A stretch of 64,000 nucleotides of DNA from S146-42 sp965371965 (GCA_965371965.1 CBDVAM010000001.1:1-64000); one strand, 5' to 3'; numbered from the stretch's first letter, positions 8,190-18,063 are shown. Notes: a model not told the origin generated them from the sequence alone. Translations and numbers: made by a program.

Positions 8190-9245
8190 GTGGACTTGAA
8201 TCAGATTCTCCATGAGGCGTACGAGGCCGATGCGTCGGATGTCCATCTCATCGCGGGGCATCCGCCGTATGTGCGTATCCACCAGGTCATGTCGCCGATG
8301 GAGTACCCGTGCATCACCCCCAAGGAGGCGCGGGAGATGTTCGAGGAGATGGCTCCCCAGCCCGCTCGTCGGACGTTCGAGTCGCACTGCGACGCCGACT
8401 TCTCTTACGAGGTTGCGGACCTCGCTCGCTACCGCGTGAACGCCCACTTGCAGAAGGGCGAGTTGGGTCTTGCGCTGCGAATTATCAAGACCAAGGTGCC
8501 GCCGCTGGAGGTGCTGAGCCTCCCGGACGTGATCGCTCGTCTGACGTATCTACCCCGCGGGCTTGTGCTGGTGACGGGTGACACGGGTTCGGGTAAGTCC
8601 ACGACGCTGGCGGCGATGATCCAGGCGATGAATGAGCGGTACGCCAAGCACATCATCACGCTCGAGGATCCGGTGGAATACGTCTTCCAGTCCGAGCAGT
8701 GTCTGATCGAGCAGCGCGAGCTGGGGCAGGACATGCCGACGTTCACGTCGGGATTGAAGCACGCTCTGCGTCAGGACCCTGACATTATCCTGGTCGGCGA
8801 GATGCGCGACCTGGAGACGACGAGCCTGGCGATCAGTGCGGCAGAGACCGGGCACCTTGTGCTCTCGACGCTGCACACGATCAACGCGTCGCAGACTGTG
8901 GAGCGTATCGTGGACATGTACCCGGCGGCGCAGCAGAACCAGATCCGGTCGATGCTGTCTGGCACGCTGCAGGCGGTGATAAGCCAGACGCTGTTCAGCC
9001 GGACGGATCGCCCGGGGATGATCCCTGCGGTGGAGACGCTGCTGTGTACGAGCGCTGTGCGGAACCTGATCCGCGAGAACCGGACGTTCGAGATTCCCAA
9101 CGTTATCGAGACCAACCGTGCGATCGGTATGCAGAGCCTGGACACGTCCATCGCCGAGCTGTACTTCAACGGGCTGATCTCGAAGGAAGACGCGATCGCG
9201 CAGTCGGTGTATCCCGACAAGCTTGAGAGGCAGTTGGCGGCGTGA
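8190..9245 (+). CDS. pilT: Type IV pilus retraction ATPase PilT
   Basis: Hexameric cytoplasmic ATPase that depolymerises type IV pili. The 351 aa match PilT length. It shows the N-terminal PAS-like part, Walker A GDTGSGKST with K136 (the same number as in classical PilT), the Asp-box segment ITLEDPVEYVF, Walker B region DPDIILVGEMRDLET, the His box HLVLSTLHT, and the C-terminal AVRNLIRE signature that separates PilT from the assembly ATPase PilB. The start is GTG at 8190 with a taggag Shine-Dalgarno at 8178-8183. It is first in the pilus-like operon that runs to 14689; no PilB is in the window. Confidence 0.94.
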   Translation: MDLNQILHEAYEADASDVHLIAGHPPYVRIHQVMSPMEYPCITPKEAREMFEEMAPQPARRTFESHCDADFSYEVADLARYRVNAHLQKGELGLALRIIKTKVPPLEVLSLPDVIARLTYLPRGLVLVTGDTGSGKSTTLAAMIQAMNERYAKHIITLEDPVEYVFQSEQCLIEQRELGQDMPTFTSGLKHALRQDPDIILVGEMRDLETTSLAISAAETGHLVLSTLHTINASQTVERIVDMYPAAQQNQIRSMLSGTLQAVISQTLFSRTDRPGMIPAVETLLCTSAVRNLIRENRTFEIPNVIETNRAIGMQSLDTSIAELYFNGLISKEDAIAQSVYPDKLERQLAA

Positions 9246-9292
9246 GGCACGGGCCGGGATTCGCACAGGGCTGAACGCACGAGGAACGGGCA

Positions 9293-10516
9293 ATGCCGAA
9301 CTATCGCTATCAGGTCAAGAGTTCCAGCGGACAGGTGCAGGCGGGGACGATGAGCGCCGACAGCGCCGCGACCGCTGCGGCGATCCTGCGCAACCAGGGC
9401 GTCAAGGTGATGAGCCTGTCGCCGGCCCGCGAGGGTGTGGATTCTGGCCTGCTGGGGAAGATCCTCAGCCTCGGGGCGTCTAAGCCCAATCAGAAGCACG
9501 TGCTGGATTTCACGACGCAGCTGAGCGTGATGATCGGCGCGGGGATCAACCTCCGCGCTGCGCTGGACGGCATCGCCGACCAGACGACCCATCCGGGCTT
9601 CAAGAAGGTCCTGGAGCAGATCAAGGACGACGTGGAGGGGGGCAAGCAGTTCTCCGAGGCGATCGCGCGGTATCCGAAGCTGTTCGGGCCGCTGTTTTTC
9701 AACATGGTGCAGGCGGCGGAGATGGCCGGTTCGTTTTCGGACGCGCTGGATCGGATCGCGGGGTATATCGCCCAGCAGATTGAGACCCGAAAAATGGTCG
9801 TGGGAGCGTCGATCTACCCGGCGATCATCGGCTTGATGGCCATTAGCGTGACGGTGTTCCTGCTGACGTTCGTGCTGCCCAAGTTCTACAGCATCTTCGA
9901 GGGTAAGGAGGACATCCTGCCCTTTGCGACGGTGTTCTTGATGGGGTTCTCGAAGATAATCGTCGCGCAGTGGCCCGTGCTGCTGGGGGGCATCGGCGTC
10001 GCGGTGATTACGTTGTACCTGTTCTTGAAGACGGAGGTCGGCGGGTTCTGGCTCGACAAGGCCAAGCTGAGCGTGCCGGTGCTCAATACCATGTTCCGCT
10101 CGCTGTACATCGCGCGGAGCCTGCAGACGATGGGCCAGCTCATCAACGCGGGCGTGCCGATGCTGGACACGCTGGCGATCACCGGGGAGATCTCGGGCAA
10201 TCGCTTGTTCAAGCGTGTGTGGCAGGGCGTGTACGCTGCGGTCAAGCAGGGCAAGAAGATCGCTGACCCGCTGATGAAGGACAAGTTGCTGCCCAAGAGC
10301 GTGTGCCAGATGATCGCCGCGGGCGAGGAGTCGGGCAAGCTTGGCGAGGTGTTGGACCAGATCGCGGTGTTCTACGGCAAGCAGCTCAAGGACCACATCA
10401 AGACGGTTACCGGTCTGATCGAGCCCATCATGATCGTCATCATGGGTTCAATCGTCGGATTCATCGCGATGGCGGTCATCCTCCCGATCTTCAAGATGAG
10501 CCAACTCGTCGGCTGA
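9293..10516 (+). CDS. pilC: Type IV pilus / type II secretion inner-membrane platform protein (PilC/GspF family)
   Basis: Polytopic platform protein that couples the ATPases to pilin assembly. The 407 aa contain the two repeated T2SSF domains (about 65-190 and about 270-395) and three strong membrane segments: about residues 170-200 (IYPAIIGLMAISVTVFLLTFVL), 222-244, and a C-terminal helix ending in IVGFIAMAVILPIFKMSQL. The N-terminal YRYQVKSSSGQVQAG part is the usual GspF N-domain. It lies 47 bp after pilT and 29 bp before the first prepilin gene, so co-transcription is likely. Assignment to a pilus rather than a T2SS rests on the neighbouring pilT. Confidence 0.92.
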   Translation: MPNYRYQVKSSSGQVQAGTMSADSAATAAAILRNQGVKVMSLSPAREGVDSGLLGKILSLGASKPNQKHVLDFTTQLSVMIGAGINLRAALDGIADQTTHPGFKKVLEQIKDDVEGGKQFSEAIARYPKLFGPLFFNMVQAAEMAGSFSDALDRIAGYIAQQIETRKMVVGASIYPAIIGLMAISVTVFLLTFVLPKFYSIFEGKEDILPFATVFLMGFSKIIVAQWPVLLGGIGVAVITLYLFLKTEVGGFWLDKAKLSVPVLNTMFRSLYIARSLQTMGQLINAGVPMLDTLAITGEISGNRLFKRVWQGVYAAVKQGKKIADPLMKDKLLPKSVCQMIAAGEESGKLGEVLDQIAVFYGKQLKDHIKTVTGLIEPIMIVIMGSIVGFIAMAVILPIFKMSQLVG

Positions 10517-10545
10517 ATGGGAGACTCGAAGATGGAGGGTAACCG

Positions 10546-11184
10546 ATGCGCCCAGTTCGCGCAGCATCATCCGGATTCACGCTGATCGAGACCGCGCTTG
10601 CGGTGGTGATTATCGGCGTGGGCGTGATCGCCATGGTGGACGCCCAGCGTGCGTTCATGATATCCAACGCGTGGTCCAACCACGCGTCCACCGCAACCTA
10701 CCTGGCCAACGAGATCCGCGAGATGTCGCGCCGGTATCCCCGCCATGACCCGGTGACGGGGCTGTATCTCGACGGCACGAGCCTCGTCGGATGGGGCCCG
10801 GAGATCGGGGAGGTCGTCGTCACGGACTTCGACGACCTGGACGATTTCGACAGCGTCGTGTTCGGTGCCGGCGGCGGGGACGGTCCGATCAATGCCGTCG
10901 GTGAGGTCATCTTCGAGATCGACCAGTACGGCGATGTCAAGCTCGACGGTGGCGGGGTTCCGATCCCGCTTAGCGGCTGGTCGCAGACCATATTCGTTGA
11001 GAAGGTCAACCCGTTCAATCTGGCCGACGTGCTCGATGACGATCATTTCGATCCCCCGGCGGGCACGTTCATCGGGCGCGCGGTCCATGAGTTCCCGCTG
11101 CGTGTCACGGTGGTGGTGAGCTATGAGGATCCGCGGACGATGAACGTGGAAGAGGTCACGAGAGTGGTCTGGATCGTGCCATGA
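10546..11184 (+). CDS. Type IV prepilin-like protein (minor pseudopilin)
   Basis: A 212-aa prepilin with a class III signal: cleavage is expected after Gly10 in SSG-FTLIETALAVVIIGVGV, giving Phe at +1 and the conserved Glu at +5, followed by one hydrophobic helix. The C-terminal globular part is acidic and not recognisable; it could be a GspI/PilV-like minor pilin. It overlaps the next gene by 4 bp (ATGA at 11181), showing translational coupling. Confidence 0.8.
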   Translation: MRPVRAASSGFTLIETALAVVIIGVGVIAMVDAQRAFMISNAWSNHASTATYLANEIREMSRRYPRHDPVTGLYLDGTSLVGWGPEIGEVVVTDFDDLDDFDSVVFGAGGGDGPINAVGEVIFEIDQYGDVKLDGGGVPIPLSGWSQTIFVEKVNPFNLADVLDDDHFDPPAGTFIGRAVHEFPLRVTVVVSYEDPRTMNVEEVTRVVWIVP

Positions 11185-14072
11185 GTTTGAGTCAGTTGCC
11201 CAACGCGGAGGAGTCGATGCCCACACGCCGCAAGCGAACAGTTTCTCGTCGAGGCGTGGTCAGCGTGCTGGCCATGATGTTCCTGGTGCTGTTCGGTTCC
11301 CTGGTCGCGGCGATGGCGATCGCGAGCCAGGGCAACATCAAGACGGCGAGTACCTATCTGCACGTGATGCGATCGAGCGGAGCCGCGGAGACGGGCTTGG
11401 CCATCGCCACCAACCGTCTGGCGCAGGCAACGGGGCGATTCGTGCTCGCAGAGAGCGACATCGATGAGGATGTTGTGTGGGCGTTGTGGACGGGGAACAC
11501 CGGTTCGATCCCGGGCGACATCTTCGTGCGTGACCCGGTGAGTGGTCATTTCGAGGCCGGCCCTCCCACGGGCATCGCCGAGGCGATCGCGCTGCACCAT
11601 GCGGCCGACGAGAACATCATGGATTACGGCGGGATCATGACGCCGGTGGTCGGGCCTGCGCCCGATGGCACCGACCCGTTCATCTATCGCATGGACGGCT
11701 GGGTGTATACGCCGATCGTTTCGCTGAGCACGATCGTGGATGGCGACGGCGTGCCGACGAGCGAGCCGGCGTTCCAGCTCACGTATGCGCCGCTCGCCGA
11801 TGGGCTGAACATACGGGTGATCGTGACGGGCTATGACTTCGCGTACTCTCGCGACGGCAGTCCGCTGACGCGTGTGATCATGCGTGATTTTCTCGTGACC
11901 AAGCGGGTCAGCCACGCGGTCATCTCGCCGAGCCGGATCATGATCGGCAAGAACGTCCACCTGACGGGCAGTGTGGGCGTGCACTATTCCGATGTTGACG
12001 TGGAGTATGGCGATCCGCTGCTTCTTCGGTCTGATTTCAACTTTCTTCACGACGACCTGGACGCCAACCTCGCGCTGCTGTACGCGGGGGTCAAGGACTA
12101 TGACGCGGACTACGACAACCGGCTGCGCGTCTACCACCCGATCGAGGCTCAGGGCATCCCCGCCGGCGACGCGTTCAAGGACGTGACCAACGACGGATAT
12201 GTTGACGAGTTCGACCTGTTCATCAACTTCTACGACGCCAACGGCGACGGGATGGTCGCGCTCTCGGACGATCTGCGCTATGGCACGCCCTTCGGCGCGC
12301 TGCCCGCGGAGTTCTATGGGGACGGCGAGCCGGTCGATGAGGACCTGGCCAAGCTCATCGATTGGGGCAACCCGGATCGCAACGAGAACGATATCTTCGG
12401 CTGGGACGACCTCGACAACGACAACGAGTGGGACCCCGACGACGAGGAACTGCTTGACTTCGATCCGATCTACGGCGTGTATCTCGACCAGGAGCTCGGG
12501 TATCGCGACGGAGTCATCGATCGGCTCGATCAGTACACCAAGCTCAACGGTTCGGTCGCCTTCGCGGTTCGGCGCGAGGATTGGGAGGCGTTCCAGCCCG
12601 AATGGCAGGCTCGCCTTCGCGGGAGCGTGCAGCCGGACGAGAACTTCCCGCCGATGATCTTCGGTGCCAGCGAGCGGCAGTTGCCGGGCGTGGATGTCGA
12701 TGATTTTTCGGGTGCGGGCAACGACCTGAAGGCCGCCGCGGACGGCGCGGACTTTCTCCAGCAGCTCGCCGACCAGCTCGGGGTGGGCGTGGGCGATCTT
12801 GGGACGTATGTCGAGGCCAAGCCCGACGGCACGGACCTGCCGCGGTTCTTCCGTCTGGACCCGGACACCGACGGGGACGGGCTGCCGGACAACTGGGGCA
12901 GCGCGTACTTCGAGAAGATGCCGTTCAACGCTCCGGAGTTCAGCGATTGGTACTACCGCCCGGTCATCGAGAACATGGTGTTCAAGGACTCGCATATTCC
13001 GGTGGGACTCAACGCGCTGTTCATCAACTGCACGTTCGTGGGCGTGAACTACATCCGCACCAACATTGACAACTCGCACGAGTACTGGGGGCTGTTTGGA
13101 CGCATGGAGGTCGATCCGGATCTCGGCGTCCCGGTCCAGCAGATCGAGCGGTGGGTCTACGGGGATGATCCCGGCGAGGAGGGCGATCACCCGCCGATGC
13201 TCCCGCCCAGCGCCGTGCCGCCCAACCAGTTCCTTCTGCTCGCGGTCGACCCCATCGAGAAGGGCGACATTCTCGACAGCGACATTCTCTCCTACGACCC
13301 CGCCGCGTATGCCGCGTTGCCCGAACCGCTGGTGATCGATGGCCTGCGCATCGTGGACACCAAGCCGTACTCGAACAACCTTCGGATGCACGACTGCCTG
13401 GTCGTGGGATCGCTGGTCTCCGATGCTCCGGACTTCTTCCACCACGTCCGCAACAAGGTCCAGTTTACCGGCGCGACCCGGTTCGAGCTCGAGCATCCGG
13501 AGTCTCCCAACGACCCCGCGCTCAACCCCGACAGCGCCGACCTGGACGTGATCGTCAAGAGCTCGCTGCTGCTACCGAACTACTCGGTGGATATCGGGAC
13601 GTTCAACAGTCCGCCCGAGCAGCGTGTGAATCTGCGCGGCGTCATCGTGGCCGGCCTGCTCGATGTACGCGGCAACGCGACGATCGACGGCGCATTGCTC
13701 ATGACATTCCTGCCCGTGCTGGGCGAGCCGCCGCTGCGCGACCCGTTTGGCAATCCCATCGGCAACCCCGCGTTGTTCAACACGACCCTGGGGTACTTCG
13801 GCCCCGATGACGGCGACGGCGAGAGTTACGATCCACAGGACCTGCCGTTCTTCGAAGGCGTGCGGATCGTCGGTTGGGACACGAACGCCGACGGGCTCGC
13901 GGACGTCGGCCCCTGGGAGCCCCAGCCTCCCGGATCCGACCCCGTGCCGTTCCATGGGTATGGGCGGATCGAGTTGCGATTCAACCCGGCGATTGCGATG
14001 CCCGACGGCATCCTGCTGCCGCTGAGCGCCGAGGTCGATGCGGGCTCGTACCGCGAAGGAAGGCAGTCATGA
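11181..14072 (+). CDS. Very large GspK/PilX-like pilus-tip or pseudopilin protein
   Basis: 963 aa. The N-terminus has a basic stretch then RRGVVSVLAMMFLVLFGSLVAAMA, a prepilin-like helix without Glu at +5, as in GspK. The rest is an extended extracellular region with Ca-binding-like Asp-rich runs, including TNDGYVDEFDLFINFYDANG around residues 335-355 and DTDGDGLPDNWG around 560. It is about three times longer than GspK and may act as a pilus-tip adhesin or initiator. ATGA overlaps link it to both neighbours. An alternative start is the ATG at 11217 (MPTRRKR). Function is inferred from the N-terminus and operon only. Confidence 0.7.
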   Translation: MSLSQLPNAEESMPTRRKRTVSRRGVVSVLAMMFLVLFGSLVAAMAIASQGNIKTASTYLHVMRSSGAAETGLAIATNRLAQATGRFVLAESDIDEDVVWALWTGNTGSIPGDIFVRDPVSGHFEAGPPTGIAEAIALHHAADENIMDYGGIMTPVVGPAPDGTDPFIYRMDGWVYTPIVSLSTIVDGDGVPTSEPAFQLTYAPLADGLNIRVIVTGYDFAYSRDGSPLTRVIMRDFLVTKRVSHAVISPSRIMIGKNVHLTGSVGVHYSDVDVEYGDPLLLRSDFNFLHDDLDANLALLYAGVKDYDADYDNRLRVYHPIEAQGIPAGDAFKDVTNDGYVDEFDLFINFYDANGDGMVALSDDLRYGTPFGALPAEFYGDGEPVDEDLAKLIDWGNPDRNENDIFGWDDLDNDNEWDPDDEELLDFDPIYGVYLDQELGYRDGVIDRLDQYTKLNGSVAFAVRREDWEAFQPEWQARLRGSVQPDENFPPMIFGASERQLPGVDVDDFSGAGNDLKAAADGADFLQQLADQLGVGVGDLGTYVEAKPDGTDLPRFFRLDPDTDGDGLPDNWGSAYFEKMPFNAPEFSDWYYRPVIENMVFKDSHIPVGLNALFINCTFVGVNYIRTNIDNSHEYWGLFGRMEVDPDLGVPVQQIERWVYGDDPGEEGDHPPMLPPSAVPPNQFLLLAVDPIEKGDILDSDILSYDPAAYAALPEPLVIDGLRIVDTKPYSNNLRMHDCLVVGSLVSDAPDFFHHVRNKVQFTGATRFELEHPESPNDPALNPDSADLDVIVKSSLLLPNYSVDIGTFNSPPEQRVNLRGVIVAGLLDVRGNATIDGALLMTFLPVLGEPPLRDPFGNPIGNPALFNTTLGYFGPDDGDGESYDPQDLPFFEGVRIVGWDTNADGLADVGPWEPQPPGSDPVPFHGYGRIELRFNPAIAMPDGILLPLSAEVDAGSYREGRQS

Positions 14073-14689
14073 TTAGCCATGCAAAGGTGTCGCAACGGGG
14101 CACGCGGCGAGGGTTTAGCCTGGTGGAGATGCTCGTCGCGATGACGATCAGCAGCCTGCTGCTGACGGCGACGCTGGGTGCGCTCGATGCGTCGTTCAAG
14201 TCGTACAAGGTGACGACCGAGTCTGCCTCCAGCCACGTTGTCTCGCGTCTGGTGATGCAGCGGCTGGGCGCCCTGATCCGCACGGGCGAGAGTTTCGGGC
14301 CGTTTCCGGTCAATCCGATCCTCACGCCGATCATCGAGTCGGACACGATCGAGTTCCGCGTCCAGCCCGATCCGGCGATCGACGCGTTCGAGATCTGGTC
14401 GATCCGCCTGACGCCAGTCGTCGGCCCGACCGGCCCCAACGAGCTGCGATCGATCGTCGAGCGCTACGAGGCGGGCGCGCTGGTCAGCACGAGCGAGCGG
14501 ACGCTCATGCGTCGCCTTCTCGACGCGAAGTTCACGCTCGAGTACGGCGTCGGCCCGCGCCTGCGACGCGCGACGGTTGATCTCAACATGCTCGCCGACG
14601 ACGTCCAGGGAGATACCATCGGCGCGGATCTCAGCGCCAACGCGCTGCGCATGGTGACCTCGTTCTCGCCAAGGCGGCTCGAGCGGTAA
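14069..14689 (+). CDS. PilW/GspJ-like prepilin
   Basis: 206 aa with a clear type IV prepilin signal: RRG-FSLVEMLVAMTISSLLL, cleavage after Gly15 and Glu at +5. The remainder, with a VVSRLVMQRLGALIRTG segment after the helix, resembles GspJ/PilW minor pilins. The ATG at 14069 overlaps the stop of the preceding gene (ATGA) and follows gaagga at 14056-14061. It is the last gene of the pilT operon and converges on nnrD with a 13-bp gap. Confidence 0.8.
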   Translation: MISHAKVSQRGTRRGFSLVEMLVAMTISSLLLTATLGALDASFKSYKVTTESASSHVVSRLVMQRLGALIRTGESFGPFPVNPILTPIIESDTIEFRVQPDPAIDAFEIWSIRLTPVVGPTGPNELRSIVERYEAGALVSTSERTLMRRLLDAKFTLEYGVGPRLRRATVDLNMLADDVQGDTIGADLSANALRMVTSFSPRRLER

Positions 14690-14702
14690 TCCTGGGCGGC
14701 TG

Positions 14703-15683
14703 CTAGCTGGTCTCGGCGTCGCGCATCGATTCAACGGCGCGGCAGACCTCATCGCACAGCTCGCGTGCGAGCATTCCGCCGGTTGCGCCGTGTGTTTCTC
14801 GCCACGAATCTCCAGCGCGAGCGTGGATGTCTACGCCCAGTCTGGCCGCGTCGTAGAGATCGAGCGGGCGCAGCGTGTCCTTGGGCATCTTCTGGCGCAT
14901 GGCGTCGCTCAGGCCCGCGATGGGCGGGGGTGCGACATGCTGGGCAACTAGTGCCGCGATGATGCCACTCAGGGCGTCGCCGGTACCCGCGGTCGCCAGC
15001 CACGGCCCGCCTCTGTTGCACGTCCATGCGCGCAGCCCGTCGGTGACGACGGAGTGATGGCCCTTGAGCACCACGATGCAACCCAGGCGCTGGGCGAGCG
15101 CCGCCGCGGCTGACGCACGCGCATCATCACTGTCAAGAGCTTGAGTGAGTTTCAGGGCCGACGCCAGACGGCGAAACTCGCCCGGGTGGGGCGTGAGGAT
15201 CGCCCGGGCGTGCAGTTCGCGATTCAGTTCGTCGATCGTCGCCATGATGTTCAGGGCGTCGGCGTCGAGGACGACGGGCGCGTCCTCCTGCTGGATCGCG
15301 CGCAGGGTCGCGGCTTGGGCGGCCTCGCCCGTGCCCAGTCCCGGCCCGACGACCAGGCACGCCGAGGCGCGCGCGGACTCGTCGATTCGGGCCGTCATCG
15401 CGTGTGGCTCGGGCTGGGCGTGGGGACCGATCTCGACGGGGATTCCGGTCGCGCCCGGTTCGATCGCGATTGCCTCGCCCAGGATCGATCGCGGCATGAC
15501 GAGGCGCACCAGCCCGCAGCCGCTGCGCAGGGCTGCCCTGGCGGCGAGTGCCGGGGCACCGATCATGCAGGCGTCGGGATCATCGCGTCCGCCGACGATG
15601 GTGACTGTGCCGAAGGTGCCCTTGTGCCCGTCGATGGGGCGGGCGGGCAGTGAGGGCAGTGGGGTGGCGTCGGGCTCTGTCAC
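14703..15683 (-). CDS. nnrD: ADP-dependent NAD(P)H-hydrate dehydratase
   Basis: Repairs hydrated NAD(P)H using ADP; a ribokinase-like fold. The 326 aa match the stand-alone dehydratase: GTFGTVTIVGG at the N-terminus, LVVGPGLG, PVVLDADALN, ILTPHPGEFRRL, VVLKGHHSVV, and the catalytic GTGDALSG loop. The NnrE epimerase domain often fused in front is absent and not elsewhere in the window. The start is GTG at 15683, overlapping the TGA of the transglutaminase-like gene by 4 bp, so the two are translationally coupled. Confidence 0.9.
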   Translation of the reverse strand: MTEPDATPLPSLPARPIDGHKGTFGTVTIVGGRDDPDACMIGAPALAARAALRSGCGLVRLVMPRSILGEAIAIEPGATGIPVEIGPHAQPEPHAMTARIDESARASACLVVGPGLGTGEAAQAATLRAIQQEDAPVVLDADALNIMATIDELNRELHARAILTPHPGEFRRLASALKLTQALDSDDARASAAAALAQRLGCIVVLKGHHSVVTDGLRAWTCNRGGPWLATAGTGDALSGIIAALVAQHVAPPPIAGLSDAMRQKMPKDTLRPLDLYDAARLGVDIHARAGDSWRETHGATGGMLARELCDEVCRAVESMRDAETS

Positions 15684-17215
15684 TCGACGCTCTCGACGTC
15701 GACTTCCAGGCGTCCGAGCAGGGGCGCGAGGCGCGCCAGGGCGTTGGCGGGCTCGTCATCGGAGAGCGTCGAGAGGACCAGCGCGATGTGGGTCGCGTCG
15801 AAGGCGTCCGAGGGGCCGAGGGTCGCGTCGAGATCGACCCATCGCTTCTGGCCGTTGACATCGACGAGGGCCTGGGTCCACATGTGATATCCGAAGATAT
15901 TCCGCTCGCCGAGGAAGCCGTCGGCGTAGATCAGGCCGCTGGCGACGCGCGAGGGGATCCCCCGAGCGCGGAGCAGGGCCGCGAGCAGCGTCGCGTGCTC
16001 GGAGCAGTCGCCCTGGCGCGAGCGGACGACCTCGGAGGCGCTGGCGAATCCCACGCCCAGGTCCTTCTCGCTGATGTGGCGATGCACGCTTCGTCGCAAG
16101 AGCTCGGCCTTGCGAAGATCGGGCGCACGGTCACCGGCACCCGCTCTAGAAGCAAAGTCTTGGATCATCGGATCCTTCCAGTTGAGCATGGTCGATGCCT
16201 CGAGCGTGGCGCCGTCGTCGTCGGTCGCCAGCCCGGTGTCGAACGCACCGCCATCGCGGACGTGGACGCGGAACGTCCGGTCGTCGATGCGCTCTGCCTG
16301 CTGATTCGAGGTCTGGGGGATGTCGCCCAGCTCGCCATCGGGCACATGCAGCAGATAGGTCGCGTCGGTGGTCCGCCTGGCCCTGGGGATGGGGCGCTCG
16401 ATTCTAACGAGCGTACGGTCCATCAGCTCGGGCGGGTCGAGCTTGCCCAGCGCCAGCTCTTTGTCCGCCGCCAGCGTGACGAAGTTCATCCTCGCGAGGA
16501 CGAACTCTGTTCGCAGTTGGCGTCCGGCGTGGTCGATGAACAGGATCGAGCTGGTGCCCGGTTCCGCCGAGTTGGTTGCCTCGGCGCGGGTCGCCTTGAC
16601 GGTACGACCAAGGACCTCAATGTTCGCCTGCGAGAAGTCGCGCAGCGTTGTTTGGATGGGAGAGAGTTGCTGCATCGGATCCAGCCCGCGATAGGAGATC
16701 TCGGCGGCGCCCGACGCCATGCGCGAGCGGGTGAACGCGCGGATCCCGGCGGGGGTTAGCCAGTTGCCATCGGGCAGATCGGCCCGACGCGTGGTGATTC
16801 GCCCGCCCTCGGTGGTCTTGACTTGAACTCCATCGTCACCGAATACGAAGACCCGATCGATCGGCTCTCTGCCCATCGCGACTGTGGTCTCCCATCGGCG
16901 GGGCTCGTGGCGATTGGTCTCGACGAAACTGCTGCGGACGCTGATAGTCACCGTGTCCGTCCCGCGCCGGAAGCTCATCGAGGTGTCGCTGGTCGTGGTG
17001 ATCAGATCGGCGTCGATCTCGACCTGCTCGTGATACCAGCCCGCGCGGGCGCCGTCGATCTCGATGACGTACCAGAGGTCGTACGGCTCCTCGTCGGCGC
17101 TAGCACCGCTGGCGATCGACGCCAGCATCGCGATCGCGGCGACAACCGCCGCGAGCAGCCGCTCGCCCGACGCGGCCCGTCGCCATCTCAACCAATCAGC
17201 GGTCATGGTTCGCAT
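15680..17215 (-). CDS. Exported transglutaminase-like (TGc) domain protein
   Basis: 511 aa with an N-terminal signal peptide (hydrophobic LLAAVVAAIAMLASIASGASA) and a C-terminal transglutaminase/protease-fold domain. The triad is visible: C404 in QGDCSEHATLLAALLR, H444 in FGYHMW, and the Asp in RWVDLDATLG. The middle 250 aa is beta-rich and unassigned. These domains in bacteria usually act as peptidases or isopeptidases in the cell envelope; the substrate is unknown. The start is ATG at 17215, next to an in-frame GTG at 17218. Confidence 0.82.
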   Translation of the reverse strand: MRTMTADWLRWRRAASGERLLAAVVAAIAMLASIASGASADEEPYDLWYVIEIDGARAGWYHEQVEIDADLITTTSDTSMSFRRGTDTVTISVRSSFVETNRHEPRRWETTVAMGREPIDRVFVFGDDGVQVKTTEGGRITTRRADLPDGNWLTPAGIRAFTRSRMASGAAEISYRGLDPMQQLSPIQTTLRDFSQANIEVLGRTVKATRAEATNSAEPGTSSILFIDHAGRQLRTEFVLARMNFVTLAADKELALGKLDPPELMDRTLVRIERPIPRARRTTDATYLLHVPDGELGDIPQTSNQQAERIDDRTFRVHVRDGGAFDTGLATDDDGATLEASTMLNWKDPMIQDFASRAGAGDRAPDLRKAELLRRSVHRHISEKDLGVGFASASEVVRSRQGDCSEHATLLAALLRARGIPSRVASGLIYADGFLGERNIFGYHMWTQALVDVNGQKRWVDLDATLGPSDAFDATHIALVLSTLSDDEPANALARLAPLLGRLEVDVESVE

Positions 17216-17274
17216 CACGAATCTCCATGCCCATTCTACCGGGCAATGACGGCGGCGCTGCCTACCGTCAGGGC

Positions 17275-18063
17275 GTGATCGACACCCACTGCCATCTGAC
17301 CTTCCCGGACTTTGCCGACCGCATCGAGGAGACGATCCTGGAGGCCAAGGACGCGGGCGTGGAAGGGCTCATCACGATCTGCACGACGACGCAGAACGCC
17401 GATGAGTGCGTGCATGTCGCCGATCTCTTTGAGAATGTGTGGTGCAGTGCCGGGGTGCACCCGCTGTATGCCGATCAGGGTCCGCACGACTGGTCGGCGC
17501 TGGCCCGTGCCGCGCGCCATCCCAAGTGCGTCGCCTGGGGCGAGCTCGGGCTGGACAACCACTACGACAATCCGCCCGGCGATATCCAGCGGGCTGTGCT
17601 CGAAGAGCAGCTCGGGTTCATCGAGTCTCAGCGGGATTCGGGGGTGGAGATGGCGATCGTCCTGCACTGCCGCAAGGCGTTTGATGATCTGATTCCGATC
17701 CTGCGGGCGTCTACCCTGGACCCGTCGCGCTTTGTCTTCCATTGTTTTACCGGCGATGAATCGGACGCGAAGAAATGCCTGGACCTTGGCGCGATGATCT
17801 CGTTCACGGGCGTCGTGACGTATCCCAGCGCCAAGGAGGTCCAGGCGGCGGCGTTGCTGGTTCCGAGCAATCGCATCATGGTCGAGACCGATGCGCCGTT
17901 CTTGAGCCCGGTGCCGCATCGGGGCAAGCGCCCGTGCCGCCCGGCGTGGGTGCGCGACACCGCAGAACACCTTGCGAAGATCCGCGGTGTTGCGTTCGAG
18001 GAGTTTCATGCGCAGATCAACGCGAACTCTGAGCGGTTCTTTGGTATCAAACCGGCGACGTGA
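17275..18063 (+). CDS. tatD: TatD family metal-dependent DNase
   Basis: Amidohydrolase-fold 3'-5' exonuclease/deoxyribonuclease. Metal ligands are visible as THCHL at the N-terminus, ELGLDNHYD, VLHCRKAF, FHCFTGDE and ETDAPFLSP. The usual TatD/YcfH start is Met-x-Asp-(Ser/Thr)-His, so GTG at 17275 (262 aa) is chosen. An ATG at 17227 would add 16 unlikely residues and leave almost no room for the divergent transglutaminase promoter. It converges on the M16-like gene (24-bp gap). Confidence 0.9.
   Translation: MIDTHCHLTFPDFADRIEETILEAKDAGVEGLITICTTTQNADECVHVADLFENVWCSAGVHPLYADQGPHDWSALARAARHPKCVAWGELGLDNHYDNPPGDIQRAVLEEQLGFIESQRDSGVEMAIVLHCRKAFDDLIPILRASTLDPSRFVFHCFTGDESDAKKCLDLGAMISFTGVVTYPSAKEVQAAALLVPSNRIMVETDAPFLSPVPHRGKRPCRPAWVRDTAEHLAKIRGVAFEEFHAQINANSERFFGIKPAT

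Noticed and set aside
8771..10396. Minus-strand open frame of 541 aa opposite pilT/pilC
   Set aside because: Crosses two genes with strong family matches on the other strand; composition is random.
11121..13496. Minus-strand open frame of 791 aa under the 963-aa pseudopilin gene
   Set aside because: Antisense shadow; Val/Arg/His-rich, no start context, and the plus-strand gene fits the operon.
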